From Cheilinus undulatus (lineage: Eukaryota > Chordata > Actinopteri > Labriformes > Labridae): a stretch of 64,000 nt of DNA. The stretch is from positions 20,482,212 through 20,546,211 of the forward strand of contig NC_054876.1 of NCBI RefSeq assembly GCF_018320785.1, read 5' to 3'. The notes under the pieces were generated by a model. That model was not told the origin of the DNA, ran no database searches, and was given only the letters and a program-made list of their open reading frames with translations. Below are positions 1-13,080 of this stretch, one piece after another (position 1 is the first letter of the stretch; every line of letters begins with the position of its first letter). Made by a program: the position numbers and the translations under genes.

Positions 1-978
1 CTTTAATTTTGGATTTTTATACATTCTTAAACTACACATATTTGACTTCCTGTTGGCTATAAACTTGCTTTATTATGAAAGAAAATAAGGAACTTCGGAT
101 ATGCCAAAGATTATGGCATCAACTTGTAAGAGGGATGCACAAAATTGGAATTTTGTTGATATCCAAAATGCCAGTATTTCCAAACTAATTTTAGCTTATA
201 CTAATACCAGTATATATCCACCTTTTTCAAAGAACACCAAGTGCCTCTGGTGCAAAGAGAGGCTGAGTCATGCAGAGATGAGAGAGACCAGTCTGGTAGT
301 TGATTGATTGATTGTATTTATTTATGCATCTCTCCCAAAAGTGCCCAACCCTCATGGGTTTATAAGGCACCAGAAAAACCAGTGCAGTGTTCCAAAAAAT
401 CTATTTATTACAAGCAGTTACAAAGCTGCATGATCTTTCCCAGCTCAGTAATAAACAAGACGTTCTGCCTTTTCTCCCAGGCTTTGCAGACATAGTCTGC
501 TATACAGAAGTTTTAGGTTCAGGGCATCATTCAAAATGTTCAGAGCTCATGGCGGGCCTCCAGGAGTGTGCTGCACCCTTGGCAGCTGTCTATACATGAT
601 GGTACAGTTGTACATTTTGATGATAATTCAGGGTATACTGGCTGATGATTTCTGATAACAGATAGAAATTAGCATTACGCTAAATCTGGTGCAGCCATCT
701 TTTTTGTAAATAATTAATGACACTGCATGCTGTCCTGTTAAATAAATTAAACTCAAACTCAAACTTGTCCACTGTGCATTTTTTAACTGAAATAAGACAT
801 TAAGGTGCTGTGGCTGATGCTATGTTATTTTGGCTGTAGGGAGATGATGCTGTATTTTAACCAAAGTGTGCTGCAAGAGACAATATAACATGCAATTTAT
901 GCAATTTGAAAAAATAATGCACTGGTCAAGGACCGTGATTAATGCATTAATGCTGGCATCTTATTTTCTTCTTTCCAG
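1..978 (+). other. dscaml1: dscaml1 intron (right-hand part)
   Basis: This stretch precedes the first dscaml1 exon in the window and ends in a pyrimidine-rich acceptor (CTTCTTTCCAG, ending at 978), so it is the 3' part of an intron. Roughly 300-770 looks like an old interspersed repeat: it begins with GATT repeats and closes with a short (TCAAAC)-type tail near 750-765, as seen at the 3' ends of some fish non-LTR elements. That assignment is a guess from appearance only. Open frames here are short and show no family resemblance. Confidence 0.6.
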
Positions 979-1952
979 ATAAGGGTCGCAACAGCATGGT
1001 GTCAACAGAGAGCGCCTCCTCTACCTACGAGGAGCTGGCGAGAGCCTATGAGCATGCCAAGCTGGAGGAGCACCTGCAGCACGCCAAGTTCACCATTACA
1101 GAGTGTTTCATCTCTGACAGCTCATCCGACCAAATGACCACAGGCACCAATGACCCAGCAGATAGCATGACCTCACTGAGCACGCCGTCTGAACCGGGCA
1201 TCTGCCGCTTCACTGCCTCACCGCCCAAACCGCAGGACTATGACCGCGGTAAAAATGTGGCTGTGCCCATTCCTCACCGCGCCAACAAAAGTAAGTGGGA
1301 GGGGGATCAGAGACATTTAGATTAGATAGATTTTGAAATGATTTTGAAATCACTTTGCATTATTATGGCTCACAAAATGGAAAGGCTAGCAGTTGTCAAG
1401 CATAGCCACCAGTTCAAGTCGTAAGGAAAAATGATTGCCATATCTCACCGTTTACATCTGAAAATGTGTTTTTTAACTCAAAATGGTTCAATGTATGTTC
1501 TCACTCTGCCACTCCTAGGTGAATTCTGCAACCTTCCCCTCTACATGAAGACAGACCCGTTCTTCCGCAAACAAGGGGAGTTGCATGACCCATGCCCAGC
1601 TGTGCCACCGCGGGAAGCCTCAATCCGCAGCCTGACACAGCGGGCATATCACACCCAGGGCCGCCACAAGACTCTAGACCCTGCCAAGCAGCAGGCCCTG
1701 ACACTGGGCCACTCCGGGCTGGGCAGCTTGGGTGCGAGCTCGGGCACCGCCACACTGCCCCAAAGGACTCTCACCATGCCCAGCTCCAACGCTGCAGCAA
1801 CAGCTTCCACTTCCAGCACGAGCAGCAACCCCACCAACAGTAACAAGGTGGGGGGCTCCAGAGACTCGCTGCTAGAGAGCAGCTCCTCTGCACTGGGGAG
1901 ACTGCAGAAACAGAGTGCAGGGGCCTACTCTAAATCATACACGCTGGTGTAG
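979..1952 (+). CDS. dscaml1: DSCAM-like 1 (DSCAML1), last two coding exons, cytoplasmic C-terminus
   Basis: This is the C-terminal intracellular tail of a DSCAM-family immunoglobulin/fibronectin receptor, which mediates homophilic adhesion and self-avoidance of neurites. Two exons are visible: 979-1290 (entered in phase 1, donor AAAA|GTAAGT) and 1519-1952 (acceptor CCTAG, stop TAG at 1950-1952), giving about 248 residues. The first exon carries the block around [29 protein letters not shown] and [13 protein letters not shown]. The wording [16 protein letters not shown] and PREASIR favours DSCAML1 over DSCAM. The second exon is rich in Ser, Thr, Asn and Ala and ends in SKSYTLV, a class-I PDZ ligand that is the conserved family C-terminus. 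Ig domains, fibronectin domains and the membrane segment lie upstream of the window. The gene is truncated by the window edge and is not broken. Confidence 0.93.
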
Positions 1953-4900
1953 CGGGCTCACCTGCAAAGACTTGCATTGCTGTCCCAACTGTCAGCCCGC
2001 CCTGCTTCAGTACTCTTCAGGCTGGGCCAAAGGGGGCATGCAGACATCTTTCTTTAAACCCAACTAATGGTGGACTGCTCAGCGTTCTGTCTAATTTTCC
2101 TCGGGATAGGTGTTCTCCCAGGCAGAACCCCAGCTAACCCCTACTTTTCATGTTCACGTGGGACTCTATAAAAGATTTACTAACTCCAACTAACAGTTCC
2201 AGCCGGCTGGTGCTCAGTTCCGCTCAGTTCCTGCGGAAGTTGCACAGCAAAAAAACAGGAAGTGATTTTGATTCTGTGGTCATTTGGAAATACTGACTTT
2301 AACTGAGGAGCTGAAAGCTCTGTGTTTATGATGATGAAGACTACGATAGCCAGTATGAAGCTGTGTGGCCATTCTGTCTCTCATACGCACACACATACTG
2401 TTCTCCATAGTTTGAGTATTATTGTCAATTTGCAGGACTTCCAGTTAAGTTCCCTTTTCTTACTGTATCTTTCCCCCTCTTTGTGTCTCTAAAGGTCCCA
2501 AAAAGCTATTGGCTGAATTTTCTCTAAATGGTGAATCCAAAAGAAATTATTCAGGTTACCTTATGTCCATGAATGATTAAAAAAAAAGTAACTTCTATCA
2601 CATTAAGCTTCTCCACACACATCTCTCTCTCTCCGCTGAACAGTGTTAGACTTCTTAAAACAATCATGACAACCCAAATGAACCAGCTATAATTTCTCAC
2701 ATTACAAATAGAGAATATTTGGTATTATAAAGAATTTACATATATATTTCTATGTAGGTATATTATTGACATTTAAGTAAAATTATGACAAAGTATAAAT
2801 TGTATGTACTACAGTGGTGTAGTAGTATATACAGCAATTTAATGCTAATGTCAAATTTAAGAATGAGACAATCGCTCAATCATGAAATTTAATAAAAGAG
2901 AAATTTTAAAAAAGGTTGGACTTAGGAAAGAAAAAGTTTAGTATATCTACGGGATGATCTGTATGTTTCTGTATGTACATCGACTAAGAGAAGAGTGTTT
3001 ACTTTCCAGGCCGTACGCTCGGGAAGGACAAGAAAGCTAAGATAGGTAATATCAGTTTCAATACATAAAGGTAAAGAAGGCCTTTTGCAGTTTGTTTTTG
3101 GTGAAAACAATCGTTCTCCATATTCACACGGTAGCCATTTTCTTCTGATGTTATGTTCTGAGTAAGAAGGGCTGATTGGCGTTATAAAATCCAGCTACTG
3201 TGAGCTATGCTCAAGCTACTGACAGACAAAAAGCTAACTTTAGCTTTCAACCACTCAGTGCATTAAAGTCCCTGTAAAGTGACGACCAAACTTTGTGTCT
3301 TAACACTAAAAATATTGGAATAAGGTTACTGTAAACATGGGAAAACACTGAGATCTATGTGTGACTGAATTTTGGATTTATTTGAGCAGGGCAAATATCT
3401 GAGCCCATGATATCACCAGTCTTGATGGGGAATTACCCCGCCTCCCCAATGCGACAATATAAAATCACAGAGCAGTTCATCTCAATAAAGTCCATTGTTA
3501 GCTGACGTCACGGCCTTTATTGAAAGTTGATAGCCAGCTACATGCTTTATTTTTGTTCATTGTGAGGTAAAGTTCCCAAATCTATCAGCCACGGTGGCCT
3601 ATGGGTCATTTAAAGTATCACAATGGAGAGACCTGTACCAGAAAACAGTAAATTTAATCCCTAACTTCTGTCTCTCTGTTCTAGCACAGATCTAGGCAGC
3701 TAAACTCTAATCAGAAGCATTTTTTGAAATTTTAGTAGATTGTATTTCTCCTGAGTGGGCGTGGCTTCAGCTCATTCAACTGACATGCCAACACCATCCT
3801 AGAGCTGATTTTACTGCCTCATTTTTCCTTATTTTAAAGCTTAATTTTTAACTTAAGAGATGTTTTTCATGACTCAAATTTGGCCTGGTGGTTCATAATA
3901 CAGTGGTGTGTCATACAACAGACCAAAAATAAAGATTTTGGCTGCAGGGAGATGAATGGGTTGTCTGACATTTTGTTGACACACAGCCTAATAATTTCTG
4001 GATTTTCAAAAAAACGCTGCCTATATTTGTTTTAAAGAAGCAGTGAAATTATTAGCTTTGTTGGAATACGGCAGTAACACATTATACCACTTTTGAGCTT
4101 CCCATTCTGAGCAAGATGTCAGATGAAAATGGCCACCATGTGAAGAAGATGATGGCAGAAAGCCCTCCGAGTCTTTCTGACAGAGCCTGAGTGGTTGTTT
4201 ACTACAATAACATTAAAGAAACCAAATCACAGAGAATCCACTAATACATTTTATGTAGCATAAGTGTACAGACTTGAGTTGTATTTCAGAATAAAGCTTT
4301 CTGTACCAGATAGAGTGAAACATCCTACCAAACTCTCGGCCTGTCACAGTGACACTCAGCCGGTCTTTACTCTTCAAAAAGAAAGGAAAACTAGATGAAA
4401 GAATCCCCATCATGATGTGAATGAAGTAAAATAATATAATGTTGAGCGGTGTTATATGTCAGGGAGTTCAGTTTTGAAAAATTATATAATATCCACACGA
4501 TTGATATCTTTGTTGTTGCCCTGTCTGAAGTACTGTATATGTCCCACTTCCTTTATCTCCATACCCCTCCATTTACGCTGATGTACATTCACACAAGAAC
4601 CTATTGGAATGTCTTTTTGAAGCATCTCCATGAAAGTGTTTCGTGGTTTATATTTATTTACACATTTGCTTTGTTTGTTTGTTTATTTGTTTAAGGACGG
4701 GTGTTTCTGTTGGTCTGTTCATTTTGATTTCTGGTATTCATTTTTAATTTGTTTGGATTTTTGTCAAAATTGTGTTTCCAGGGGCCAAACAGTACTAAAG
4801 TATTTGGTCTGTGGTTAAAATCAGTTCAGCCAAGTGAAATCAGGGACTCGTAGCTCTTTTGGTCACACAAACTACTGTTGTGTATATACTGGACTGGAGT

Positions 4901-5490
4901 CTGTCTCCTGTCCTTTTCCCCCCTCAGATAAATTAAAGTTCAAATTCACCACCTTAAACTTACTAGACCCATCATCTCTACCTTTGTCAGTGTTGTTTAT
5001 AGATTAAGTCTTGTACATAAACACAGTTTTGTATGAAGAGCTATTTTCAGATAAATCAGGGGACACATCAGGGTTGAATGCCCCAATTTCAAAATTGAAA
5101 TAGTATCAAAAATAAAATATTTTACTTCTGAAATGGGCAAAAACATTTTTCTTTCCCTTTATGTTTTTGATACTAATTTGTTGAATTTTTATTCTTTTTT
5201 AAAGGTCTTTTGATGTCGTCATTTGTCCAATTTACTTTTTTATCTTTATTTTGTATTTTGTTCATCCTCAAAAAGTCATTGCATGCTTGCTAAAAGGGAA
5301 AATTTGAAGGAAAAAATGTATGAAAATCAAAAACAAACAAAAAAATGTTGAGGGTATCCCAAACATTTGTTTGAGTTGCTTGTTATAGCAATTGCTTGTG
5401 TTCAAAAGTACATTTTCTATGAAAAGAAAGCAAAAACTAAAAAGATCATTCTAACACCTTGTGCAATAAAGCTATCTTTCATACGTTATG
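1953..5490 (+). other. dscaml1: dscaml1 3' UTR and downstream flank
   Basis: No coding capacity is visible after the dscaml1 stop. AATAAA-type signals occur near 2890, 3484 and 5465 (GTGCAATAAAGC), so the 3' UTR could be about 0.9, 1.5 or 3.5 kb. The 3484 signal lies inside a transposon at 3124-4143, so the first signal, or the last if the element is transcribed through, is more likely. Which one is used cannot be decided from sequence alone. Confidence 0.5.
3124..4143. mobile_element. Non-autonomous DNA transposon with ~45-bp inverted ends
   Basis: The left end (CACACGGTAGCCATTTTCTT, continuing to about 3175) is an imperfect inverted match to the right end at about 4092-4143, whose complement reads CACATGGTGGCCATTTTCAT. 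Homology continues for about 45 bases on each side. No transposase frame remains and no clean target duplication was found, so the superfamily is undetermined. The interior carries a palindromic TGACGTCA (CRE) at about 3504-3511. Confidence 0.6.
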
Positions 5491-7061
5491 GCTTCTGTCA
5501 TTCTCAGCAGGTCTGTTTGCATATCATGTAGATAAACTAAGTTCAGATAAACGGAATTTTAATCCCGTACCAATCAAACACCCCAAACACTACATACGAC
5601 ACCTCCTATAATGCAACTCAAAAGTTGCATCCAATACACTCTGCTTGCCATGTCTTTAAAATACCTTAGTAGTTTATAATAATGGTTTTCTGCTGTAAAT
5701 CTGAAGTCATTAGCCATAGCTAACATGACTCTAGCAACATAACCACAAACTTGACTAAAGTCCTCCAGAAATAGAAGTAATTATACACAGCTCTTTCCAT
5801 GGCTGGGGTATGACTTCTAGACAACAGCTATTTGAGGGGCTGCAGCTTTTGAAGTGTGCATCTAAAGGCTGATCATATCATAGCACCTTGTTGAAAGCTG
5901 TCCCATTTTGAAGGCTCCTTAAATTGCAGCGGACAAATATGTCCTACTTTCCCTGTCCAATGACCAATCCAAGTTGTGAAATGGATCCCTCATGGCCAAA
6001 TATATCCCAAGATTGACTGAACACTTTTCTCCTCCAACTTTCAAGTAAACCTTTAGTCAAAATCACAGTCTGACATTACAATTATGAACTGAAATACAGC
6101 ACACAATGACAGACTAAAACAAACAAAACATGGGGCACAAAAATAAATGTAAAACAGAGAGCAGACAAGGTCAGATCTTACTAAAGACCAAGATCTCTAG
6201 CCTATAGCTTTATATATTATAAAACCCAAAGATTTGTTTAGTTTTAACACATTTCAGTGTTTTCTTGCAGTTTGATAGTTCATTCATGAAGATTAAGCCC
6301 TGTGGTCTGGTTCAATAAATCTATATTTGTGCATGAATTATTTGGGGCTAATAACCAGGCTGTTGTTCATCAGCCAGGTCCAGTGCAGCTGTTGAGGTTG
6401 CTAGCTGATAGGGACGGCACTTAAATATGTAAGGGTGAGGAAAGCTGGTGACGCAAACACAGAATCCTCTATGGACCACACGGCCTCATCTTAGTTCAGC
6501 CTGAGAGGTTTATGCCGCTCACTAAGGCTGGGTCCCTGGCAAACTGCGTCCGTTGAGGCCCTCAGCTCCCAAAATGAGACATAGCCAATCAAACGGGTAG
6601 AATAAAAATATAATAATAAAAAACACAGCAATAAAGCACATGACGTTGCCATCAAGCAAAAACATCTTTTCCACCACGTTAATTTTTCAGTGTAATTCTT
6701 TGTTCTTCTGTTAATAAAGACATGTTGTCCAGTTCTGGTAAAACTACAGCTTGGCTCACACAAGCTACTTTCTATCAGCTTGCAGTACAACTAAACCCTG
6801 CCTCAGCTACCACCTAATTCTATGTAAATGACACTGATTGGTCTGGTACATTTTCAGACTGTCATCAGGCAGATCCATCTTTCAAAGCTCTAATCTGAAA
6901 TTAATTTGCCCAAAGATGAGATATGGACAACCATCAGCTTTGCAAGGTTATTGTGAACTGACATTTAAAAAAAAAATACAAAAACTGATAATATACATTG
7001 AGACTATTTATTTCTAATCTCCTGATGCTAAGGTAGAAGCTTTGTTTTACAGGCTTCAACT
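5491..7061. other. Intergenic, no feature recognised
   Basis: AT-rich single-copy-looking sequence. Short open frames, such as the 99-codon minus-strand one at 6491-6790, lack domain resemblance, splice context or coding composition. I see no promoter or RNA gene. Confidence 0.5.
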
Positions 7062-7575
7062 TAGGGCTGGGCAATTAATCACAAATTAGATTAAATCGCA
7101 ATATGGCCTGCTGCAATTTTCAAACCGCAGAAGGTGCAATACTATTTCTTTATCCTGAAATTTGTGTCAAAATACCAGTTTAGAATTTTTTTGCAGTAGA
7201 GATGTTATGCATAACATATCATGCAATCATTCCAGTGCTATATTTTTAGAATATCTTACAAAAAATCCTATTTTCTTCATTTTTGTATTCTTTTCTAATA
7301 TGAGAATAATGTAAAAATTATCATTCCTTTTAATTCAACATTTATACCTAATTTGCAAAATGAGTCAAAATCATCACAATAATATATTTTTCAAAATTGT
7401 TCTGCACTTGTTTAATCTAATATTGTCTTGGTTATAGTATAGAATTAATTATTGCTTGTTTTTGTTGGAAAATACATGAGATGAGGTACTTAAGAAATAA
7501 TTGCATATTAAATCGCAACTGCAATTTTGGGTAAAATAATAGCAATTAGATTATTTCCCAAATTGTTCAGCCCTA
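7062..7575. mobile_element. hAT-type MITE (TAGGGCTG...CAGCCCTA)
   Basis: A 514-bp element starts TAGGGCTGGGCAATTAATC and ends AATTGTTCAGCCCTA, an inverted-terminal pair. It is flanked by CTTCAACT (7054-7061) and CTTCAACC (7576-7583), a 7-of-8 target duplication as hAT elements make. It has no transposase frame. A truncated copy in the opposite orientation lies at about 32607-33050. Confidence 0.8.
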
Positions 7576-8849
7576 CTTCAACCAGAGCAGTTCTGTGTAT
7601 TAATGTTGCATGCAATTGGGCATGTTCACTGATGAGGGAAAAATAATACACTGATAAGCAGAAATGAGCATGAAGCATTTTCATTACATGTGATTTCAGT
7701 GGTTGTGTGATTTAAACGTCACCACCCCTGTCCTGCTTTCTCAGAGAGAATTTCCTGGCTTTTAGTGTACCTGCTGCATTCAACCTAACTTCAAGAAGAA
7801 ATTTTACTAGGGGCCGGCCGGAAAAAGTCCAGGAAAATATGGTGTAATAATATCTTCTGTGTTTTACTAGCAGGTGACTGAAAATTTCAGGATCTTTATG
7901 CATGTGTGAAACCACAATTATAGATTAATTTTGTGCATCATTACAATATTTACCAAGACCTTCAACCAAAGGGACAACAAGGGAAGTCTGGGAAACAAGG
8001 GCATTTAATCTAGAAACGTACAGAAAGTTTATAAATAATGCTGTTGGTGGTTTGAACTTACAGGTACCAATGTGAGGCAGAAGGATGGGGGAACAGTGGA
8101 AGATATATTCAGCCGGATCATAGATACTTCCACCACTCACAACCATAGACACAACTGTAGCTTCATTCCAGTCAGGATTTCATCCTGGATCTTCCCCTTG
8201 TCTAGTGTGTGGCCGTCCTTATTCTGAATAAGCTAGCACCTGCTAGCTACATGTAGTTGCTAAGCTTGAGGCACAACTCAAAACAGAAATATCTTAGCTC
8301 ATTCTCTAACTTACATCATCAATGTATGTTCTCAAAAATCCTCTTCTTTCTTCCATGGTTGGCAGCGTGATGTCCTCTAACACATACACATCCTAAGAGC
8401 CGACTTAATAAACTAAAAGTATTTACGAACGCTTTTTACTGGCTCTCATCTAATTACAATAACGAACGGAAAGTGGTCTGAAATCAGTTAAATAACTTTT
8501 ACACGATTAAATAATAAATATATAACCATTTCGACACTGAGCAACTTCTAGAAAAGGCTATGTAAAGTAATGTCTATCGTAGTTTTTTCCTTAGGTAAAG
8601 TAAAACTTGAAAAAAAAAAAAGACTTAAACCAACCATGCTGCAAAGGTCAAAGGTCATCAACCGGCATATTACCGGAAGTTCAAAACGTTCCATGCATTT
8701 TTGCCAAGGAAGTTCAAATGTGAACGTTTGTGTATGTGTTTCTTGATCTTTTTAGATTAATTTTCATCACATTTTATTCTGAAGTTCACTGGATTTATCG
8801 AGTTTTGATGATTAATAGGAGAATGTGTACATACTACATACTTCTAAAG
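7576..8849. other. Intergenic, no feature recognised
   Basis: No conserved frame, RNA gene or clear repeat border is visible between the two hAT-like elements. The short minus-strand frames at 7712-8152 show no family resemblance. Confidence 0.45.
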
Positions 8850-10102
8850 CTCAAGGGTGGACAGAGTACAAGAATGTTGTTCTCAAGTAAAAGTACAGTT
8901 GGGTTGATTAGAATTTATTTAAGTAGGAGTAAAATTACTGCTTTATAAATCTACCCATGTAATATTTAAAAGTAATTCATTTAAAGTGCTGAGTCATTAA
9001 TTTTATACCTGATGGGGCTGAAAAGTAGAATATGGTTTTCAATTTATGCAAAAACATGAAAATATGAGTCTTTAACTAAGGACGCACGATATTATCAGTC
9101 TGGCATCGGTATCAGCAGATATTAGCTTAAAAAGGCAAATATCGGTGTCGGCAGATGGCTTAATTTTTGCTGATATTTAAATTGGATATTTTGCCTGTGT
9201 ATTTCAGCATTTATCAACTGTTAATTTTGTCCATATATATACTAATAAATTAGAGGAGCTTTAATCTGAACCAACAGACCTATGTCAGGTGAGGTCTTTT
9301 TCGTTATTTATCCTCAGTCTTTAAACTTTAATGTGTGTTTTAAGGACTAAAGTTTGTTTCCTTGGTGATCCTTAAACCTTAAAGTGTCCAAAAGGACTGA
9401 AATCATTTGTCCGAAAAGCATATTTAAATATAAATATCGGTATCGGCTAAAATGAATCTGTAAATATCGGCATATCGGATATCTGCAAAAATCCAATATC
9501 GTGCACCCCCATCTTTAACAATATTTTTTCATTAAAGGTACATATTTTTTAATAAATCACAACACAACTACAAAATTTGAATGTAATGGGGAAACTTTGG
9601 CACAGTCTTATTTCTAACTTTTACCCCCTACCCCTCATTTTTGAGTGCCTTTTTGGCCATTATCACAGAATTAAGAGGGTTAATGGTTATGCTTCCCCTA
9701 CAAGAAAAGACACTTCACAAGTTCCTGATGCATCACTAACTGCAGTGGAGTATGCCTCTAGAATATCTCAGGTTGAAGGACTATGTTGGGCCTACCCATC
9801 CATTCCAACAAGAAACCTTTGTCTCTAGATGTCAAAATGAAAAACCATGTAGAAGTCTACCTGTGAAACAAAAAAACTGGCTGGTCTCACATGCTTGACA
9901 GAAACCTTAACATTCTCTATTGACATTAAGTTATTTTTGTTTTACTCAGTAACTGTTGCTCTTTTAAATTAAATATAATATTTCCCTAAAAGTACAAATA
10001 CACTTGCTGATTTTAAAACTACTCAAAGAAGTGCAAGTACACCAAAAAGCAATTCACTCACAGTAGCATAAGTAAATGTTTTTAGTTGCTTTTCACCCTG
10101 AC
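8850..10102. mobile_element. hAT-like element rich in 'AAGTAAAAGTAC' motifs, host of a nested MITE
   Basis: Left border CAAGGGTGGACAGAGTAC pairs with right border AGTTGCTTTTCACCCTGAC. Both sides carry many short AAGTAAAAGTAC-like words (for example 8885-8900 and 9985-10075). The same family recurs at 35470-36856 and as a fragment near 31915-32010. There is no transposase frame. A second element (9077-9511) has inserted into it. Confidence 0.6.
9077..9511. mobile_element. hAT MITE (GCACGATATT ends) nested in the preceding element
   Basis: The 435-bp element has inverted ends reading GACGCACGATATT on the left and AATATCGTGCACC on the right, with internal ATATCGGTATCGG words. It is bordered by a perfect 8-bp duplication, TCTTTAAC at 9069-9076 and 9512-9519, so insertion was relatively recent or well preserved. 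The same family provides the larger copy at 25124-27136. Confidence 0.82.
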
Positions 10103-11169
10103 AACATCTATTATATGTACATGGAACACAACTGGCATTAATGATAATATTAACCAGTTAAAATCAACAGAGGGTGGCAGGTTCAGGAGATTAAATGACT
10201 ATGTGCTCCATGCAACATCAGTGAAATCAAATAATTAACAAATCATTTAAATTTTCATTCCTATCAAAATACATATATGTGGCTTATAATGGCAGTAAGA
10301 TGTGCTCTGCCTTTTTGTCAAAGTATACAGAAAATATGTCCAACATAGAATAATTCTGATCTGTTAATATTGACTGGAATACTGGTGAATATATATAAGA
10401 AGCATTTCGCACCTCAAACACAGCTGTGGATGTGTTAGTCTGTTTGCGAGACTGATAATGTACCATAGTGGCAGTTCATCAATCATACTTCACACTTTCT
10501 TCACAATAGCTATGGTGTAAGCTGGCTGAAAAGTATCAGATTCCTATCAGATCTCAGTAATGCACCTAAAGAGAGAACAGGCATAAGACAGTTGTGGGAA
10601 TAAAGCAACATAAAATTTCAAATAACACAATAATACACCTACAATTTCCTCTGTGCGCTACAGCTCTGCAGCCACAAGATGGCACCATATAATAATAGTA
10701 TTAGCCCTCTTCATGGATACTGTGAGGAAAGTGTTCTGCCGAAAGGGTTTAGTCAGTCATGACGGATATGCTTTGAATAATTGATGTTTTTCAGACTCAC
10801 CTGCATCACTGCCTAATTACAACAGTTTCTAGTTACTACAGCCAGAGGAGTAAACTGGAAATTCTGTGTCCCCTTGAAAGGATACAACTGTACTGACCCC
10901 ACAAACAGAAAGGTGTAGAGAAGAACCATTTATTTCAGTACCAATAAAATACACAGACTTCTTTATTCTCTTTGGCAAACTTGTCCTTGACTCATTCACA
11001 GCAGTAACGTCAACTCTGGCTTTTGATTCTTGATATTTAAGAAGTAGCTGCTAACAGATGGTTTCAACTCAAGAAAAGACCTGGAAATGTACAGAAAAAT
11101 CTGAAATCTGTAGCCATTTAACCAAGATAGATTTAACTGAAGTTTGTAATGCATGGTCCTCTCTTGCAT
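10103..11169. other. Intergenic, no feature recognised
   Basis: AT-rich sequence with only short random open frames. Nothing supports a gene or RNA. Confidence 0.45.
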
Positions 11170-12004
11170 TTATTTATCTGTACAATTATTTATATTTTCA
11201 TTGATTGATTAAATTAATTGGAGATTCTGTGGTATTCAACCATGTGAGCTTTCATGTGTTTTGCACTGAGAAGCGGCTTCTGTCCCTCTTCGTCACTCTG
11301 CAGATTGGTGAAGAGCTGCTGTGTGTTTGTCTTCCTGGAACTTTGTCAGGATCTCTGGAGCTAAGTCAGAGTGACCATCGGGTTCTTGGTCACCTTTCAC
11401 TCCAAGGCCCTTTTCCCTCGATTGCTCAGTTTGGCCAGGCAACCAGCACTGAGAAGAGTCCTAGTTGTGCTGAACTTCCATTTGAGAATTATGGAGGCCA
11501 CTTTGTTCTTGGGAACCTTCAGTGCAGCAACTAATTTTGTAGCCTTCCCCAGATCTGTACCTTGCATCAAGCCTATCTCTGAGCTCTGCTGGCACTTCCT
11601 TTCATCTCATGGCTTATTTTTTTGCCCTGACATGCATTTTCAGCTGTGAGGCCTTTTATAGAGGTGTGTGCCTTTCCAAATTCTGTCCAATCAGTTTATT
11701 TTACCACAGGTGGACTTCAGTCAAGCCAGGTGTAGAATATCTTAGAAAAGATCTAGAGAAGTGAAAGGGACCTAAGCTTACTTTCCAGTGGGGTTGCAAA
11801 GGGTCTGAATAAATGCCAATGTGATATTTCATTTTTTATTTTTAATACATTTATATTTTTAAAAAATCCTTTTTTACTTTGTCATGATGGTTAACTGAGT
11901 GTGGATTAATGAGAATAAAAATGATTTTTCGACTGTAGCATCAGGGTGCAACATAACAAAATTGGAAAAGTGAAGAGGTCTGAATACTTTCTGACTGTAC
12001 TGTA
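11170..12004 (-). mobile_element. Tc1/mariner relic, decayed
   Basis: The stretch resembles the 3' half of a widespread fish Tc1-like element: wording such as ACCACAGGTGGACTTCAGTC, AAAGGGTCTGAATAAATG, TAACATTAAC-like AT-rich internal sequence, and an end GTCTGAATACTTTCTGACTG near 12000. The upstream part (11260-11640) fits the remnant of a coding strand on the minus strand, broken by stops and indels. No functional transposase remains. The family assignment rests on memory of such elements. Confidence 0.6.
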
Positions 12005-12743
12005 GGTATTCACTGGAACATACCATAACAAGCAAGACTAATATCCCCAAATATTAAATATTTCTATGCACAGCTCTTTTTTTAAGAGTCTTGATTTTAA
12101 AAAAAATATACAACCACCATCAATGAAAAAACGTATTTACTTTTATATATATATATATGTATATATTTTAACCACAGTGACAACTATTCTTCCAGTAACT
12201 GAGATTGTGTTCAGCCAGGTCTGTTTTGACCTTAACCCTCCAGTTCTTATGTTATTTTTTTAACCACTGTGTCATGCCTGGACTTTTTTGTCTCAAAAAG
12301 CTTGTAAAACATCAACCCTGTGGTGACAGTCAAGCACTAAACATCCTTTTTTTCAGGACAATCTAGGCTTTAAGACTTTGTGTGCTGCAGGAATGTCACT
12401 TTTATGAAAAAAGAAATGGGACTATCAAGACAAAAACACACAGGTTTTTATGTGTGACAATAATGACCAATACTTTTTTATGCACAAACTTTTTCTCATC
12501 TCTTGGGGACCAAAAAGTGAAAAAATATTCATTCTGTGACAAAAAGTTATTAAAATTTGAGTTATTACTCTCAGTTCTTAGTTTACTCTTCCTCTTTTAA
12601 CACTGAAAATTACTCTTGATCATCTCACCTGACAGAAAAACACTGTTTTGGGGACCTCTGGGACTCAGTCTGACTTCTACCCTTGATACACTGCTTATTA
12701 CTGCATCAGGAATTTTTCTGCATGAGATATGTTTAGCGAAGAA
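12005..12743. other. Intergenic, no feature recognised
   Basis: AT-rich, with a short TATATATATATATG tract near 12145. The open frames at 12066-12600 are low-complexity artefacts. Confidence 0.45.
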
Positions 12744-13080
12744 CAGTGTTTCCCAACCATTTTTCCTTGGAGCCCCCCCCTACATGTACCTAAGGAAAAC
12801 AGAGCCCTCACAGGACCCAAGAGAGAAGAAAAAGTGACACACTGCCTTCAAAAATCAACATAGATTTTAATTGTTTCACGGATAAAACCCTAAAAAGGCC
12901 TATGCATGCTTTTCTTATCAAAAGACCTTTGTATAAACAACTTAATAACTGATTTATCATGGTTTTAATCAATATCGCAAAACTAATTTTGGCAGCCTCA
13001 GAACAGACAAAGCTTCACACCCCCTTTAGATCTTTGGCACCCCCCTTGGGGGGTCCCGGACCCCAGGTTGGGAACCAATG
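12744..13080. mobile_element. hAT MITE (CAGTGTTTCCCAACC ends), copy 1
   Basis: The 337-bp element runs from CAGTGTTTCCCAACC to GGTTGGGAACCAATG. Its flanks GCGAAGAA (12736-12743) and GTGTAGAA (13081-13088) are a decayed 8-bp duplication (6 of 8). It is the same family as 40085-40415, present in the opposite internal orientation: C-run and GGGGTCCCGGACCCC segments sit at opposite ends. Confidence 0.75.

Noticed and set aside
1500-1850. Minus-strand and alternative-frame open frames over the dscaml1 terminal exon
   Set aside because: Shadows of a GC-rich, low-complexity coding exon.
6491-6790. 99-codon minus-strand frame with a hydrophobic segment
   Set aside because: No splice context, family resemblance or coding composition; the hydrophobic run comes from AT-rich DNA.
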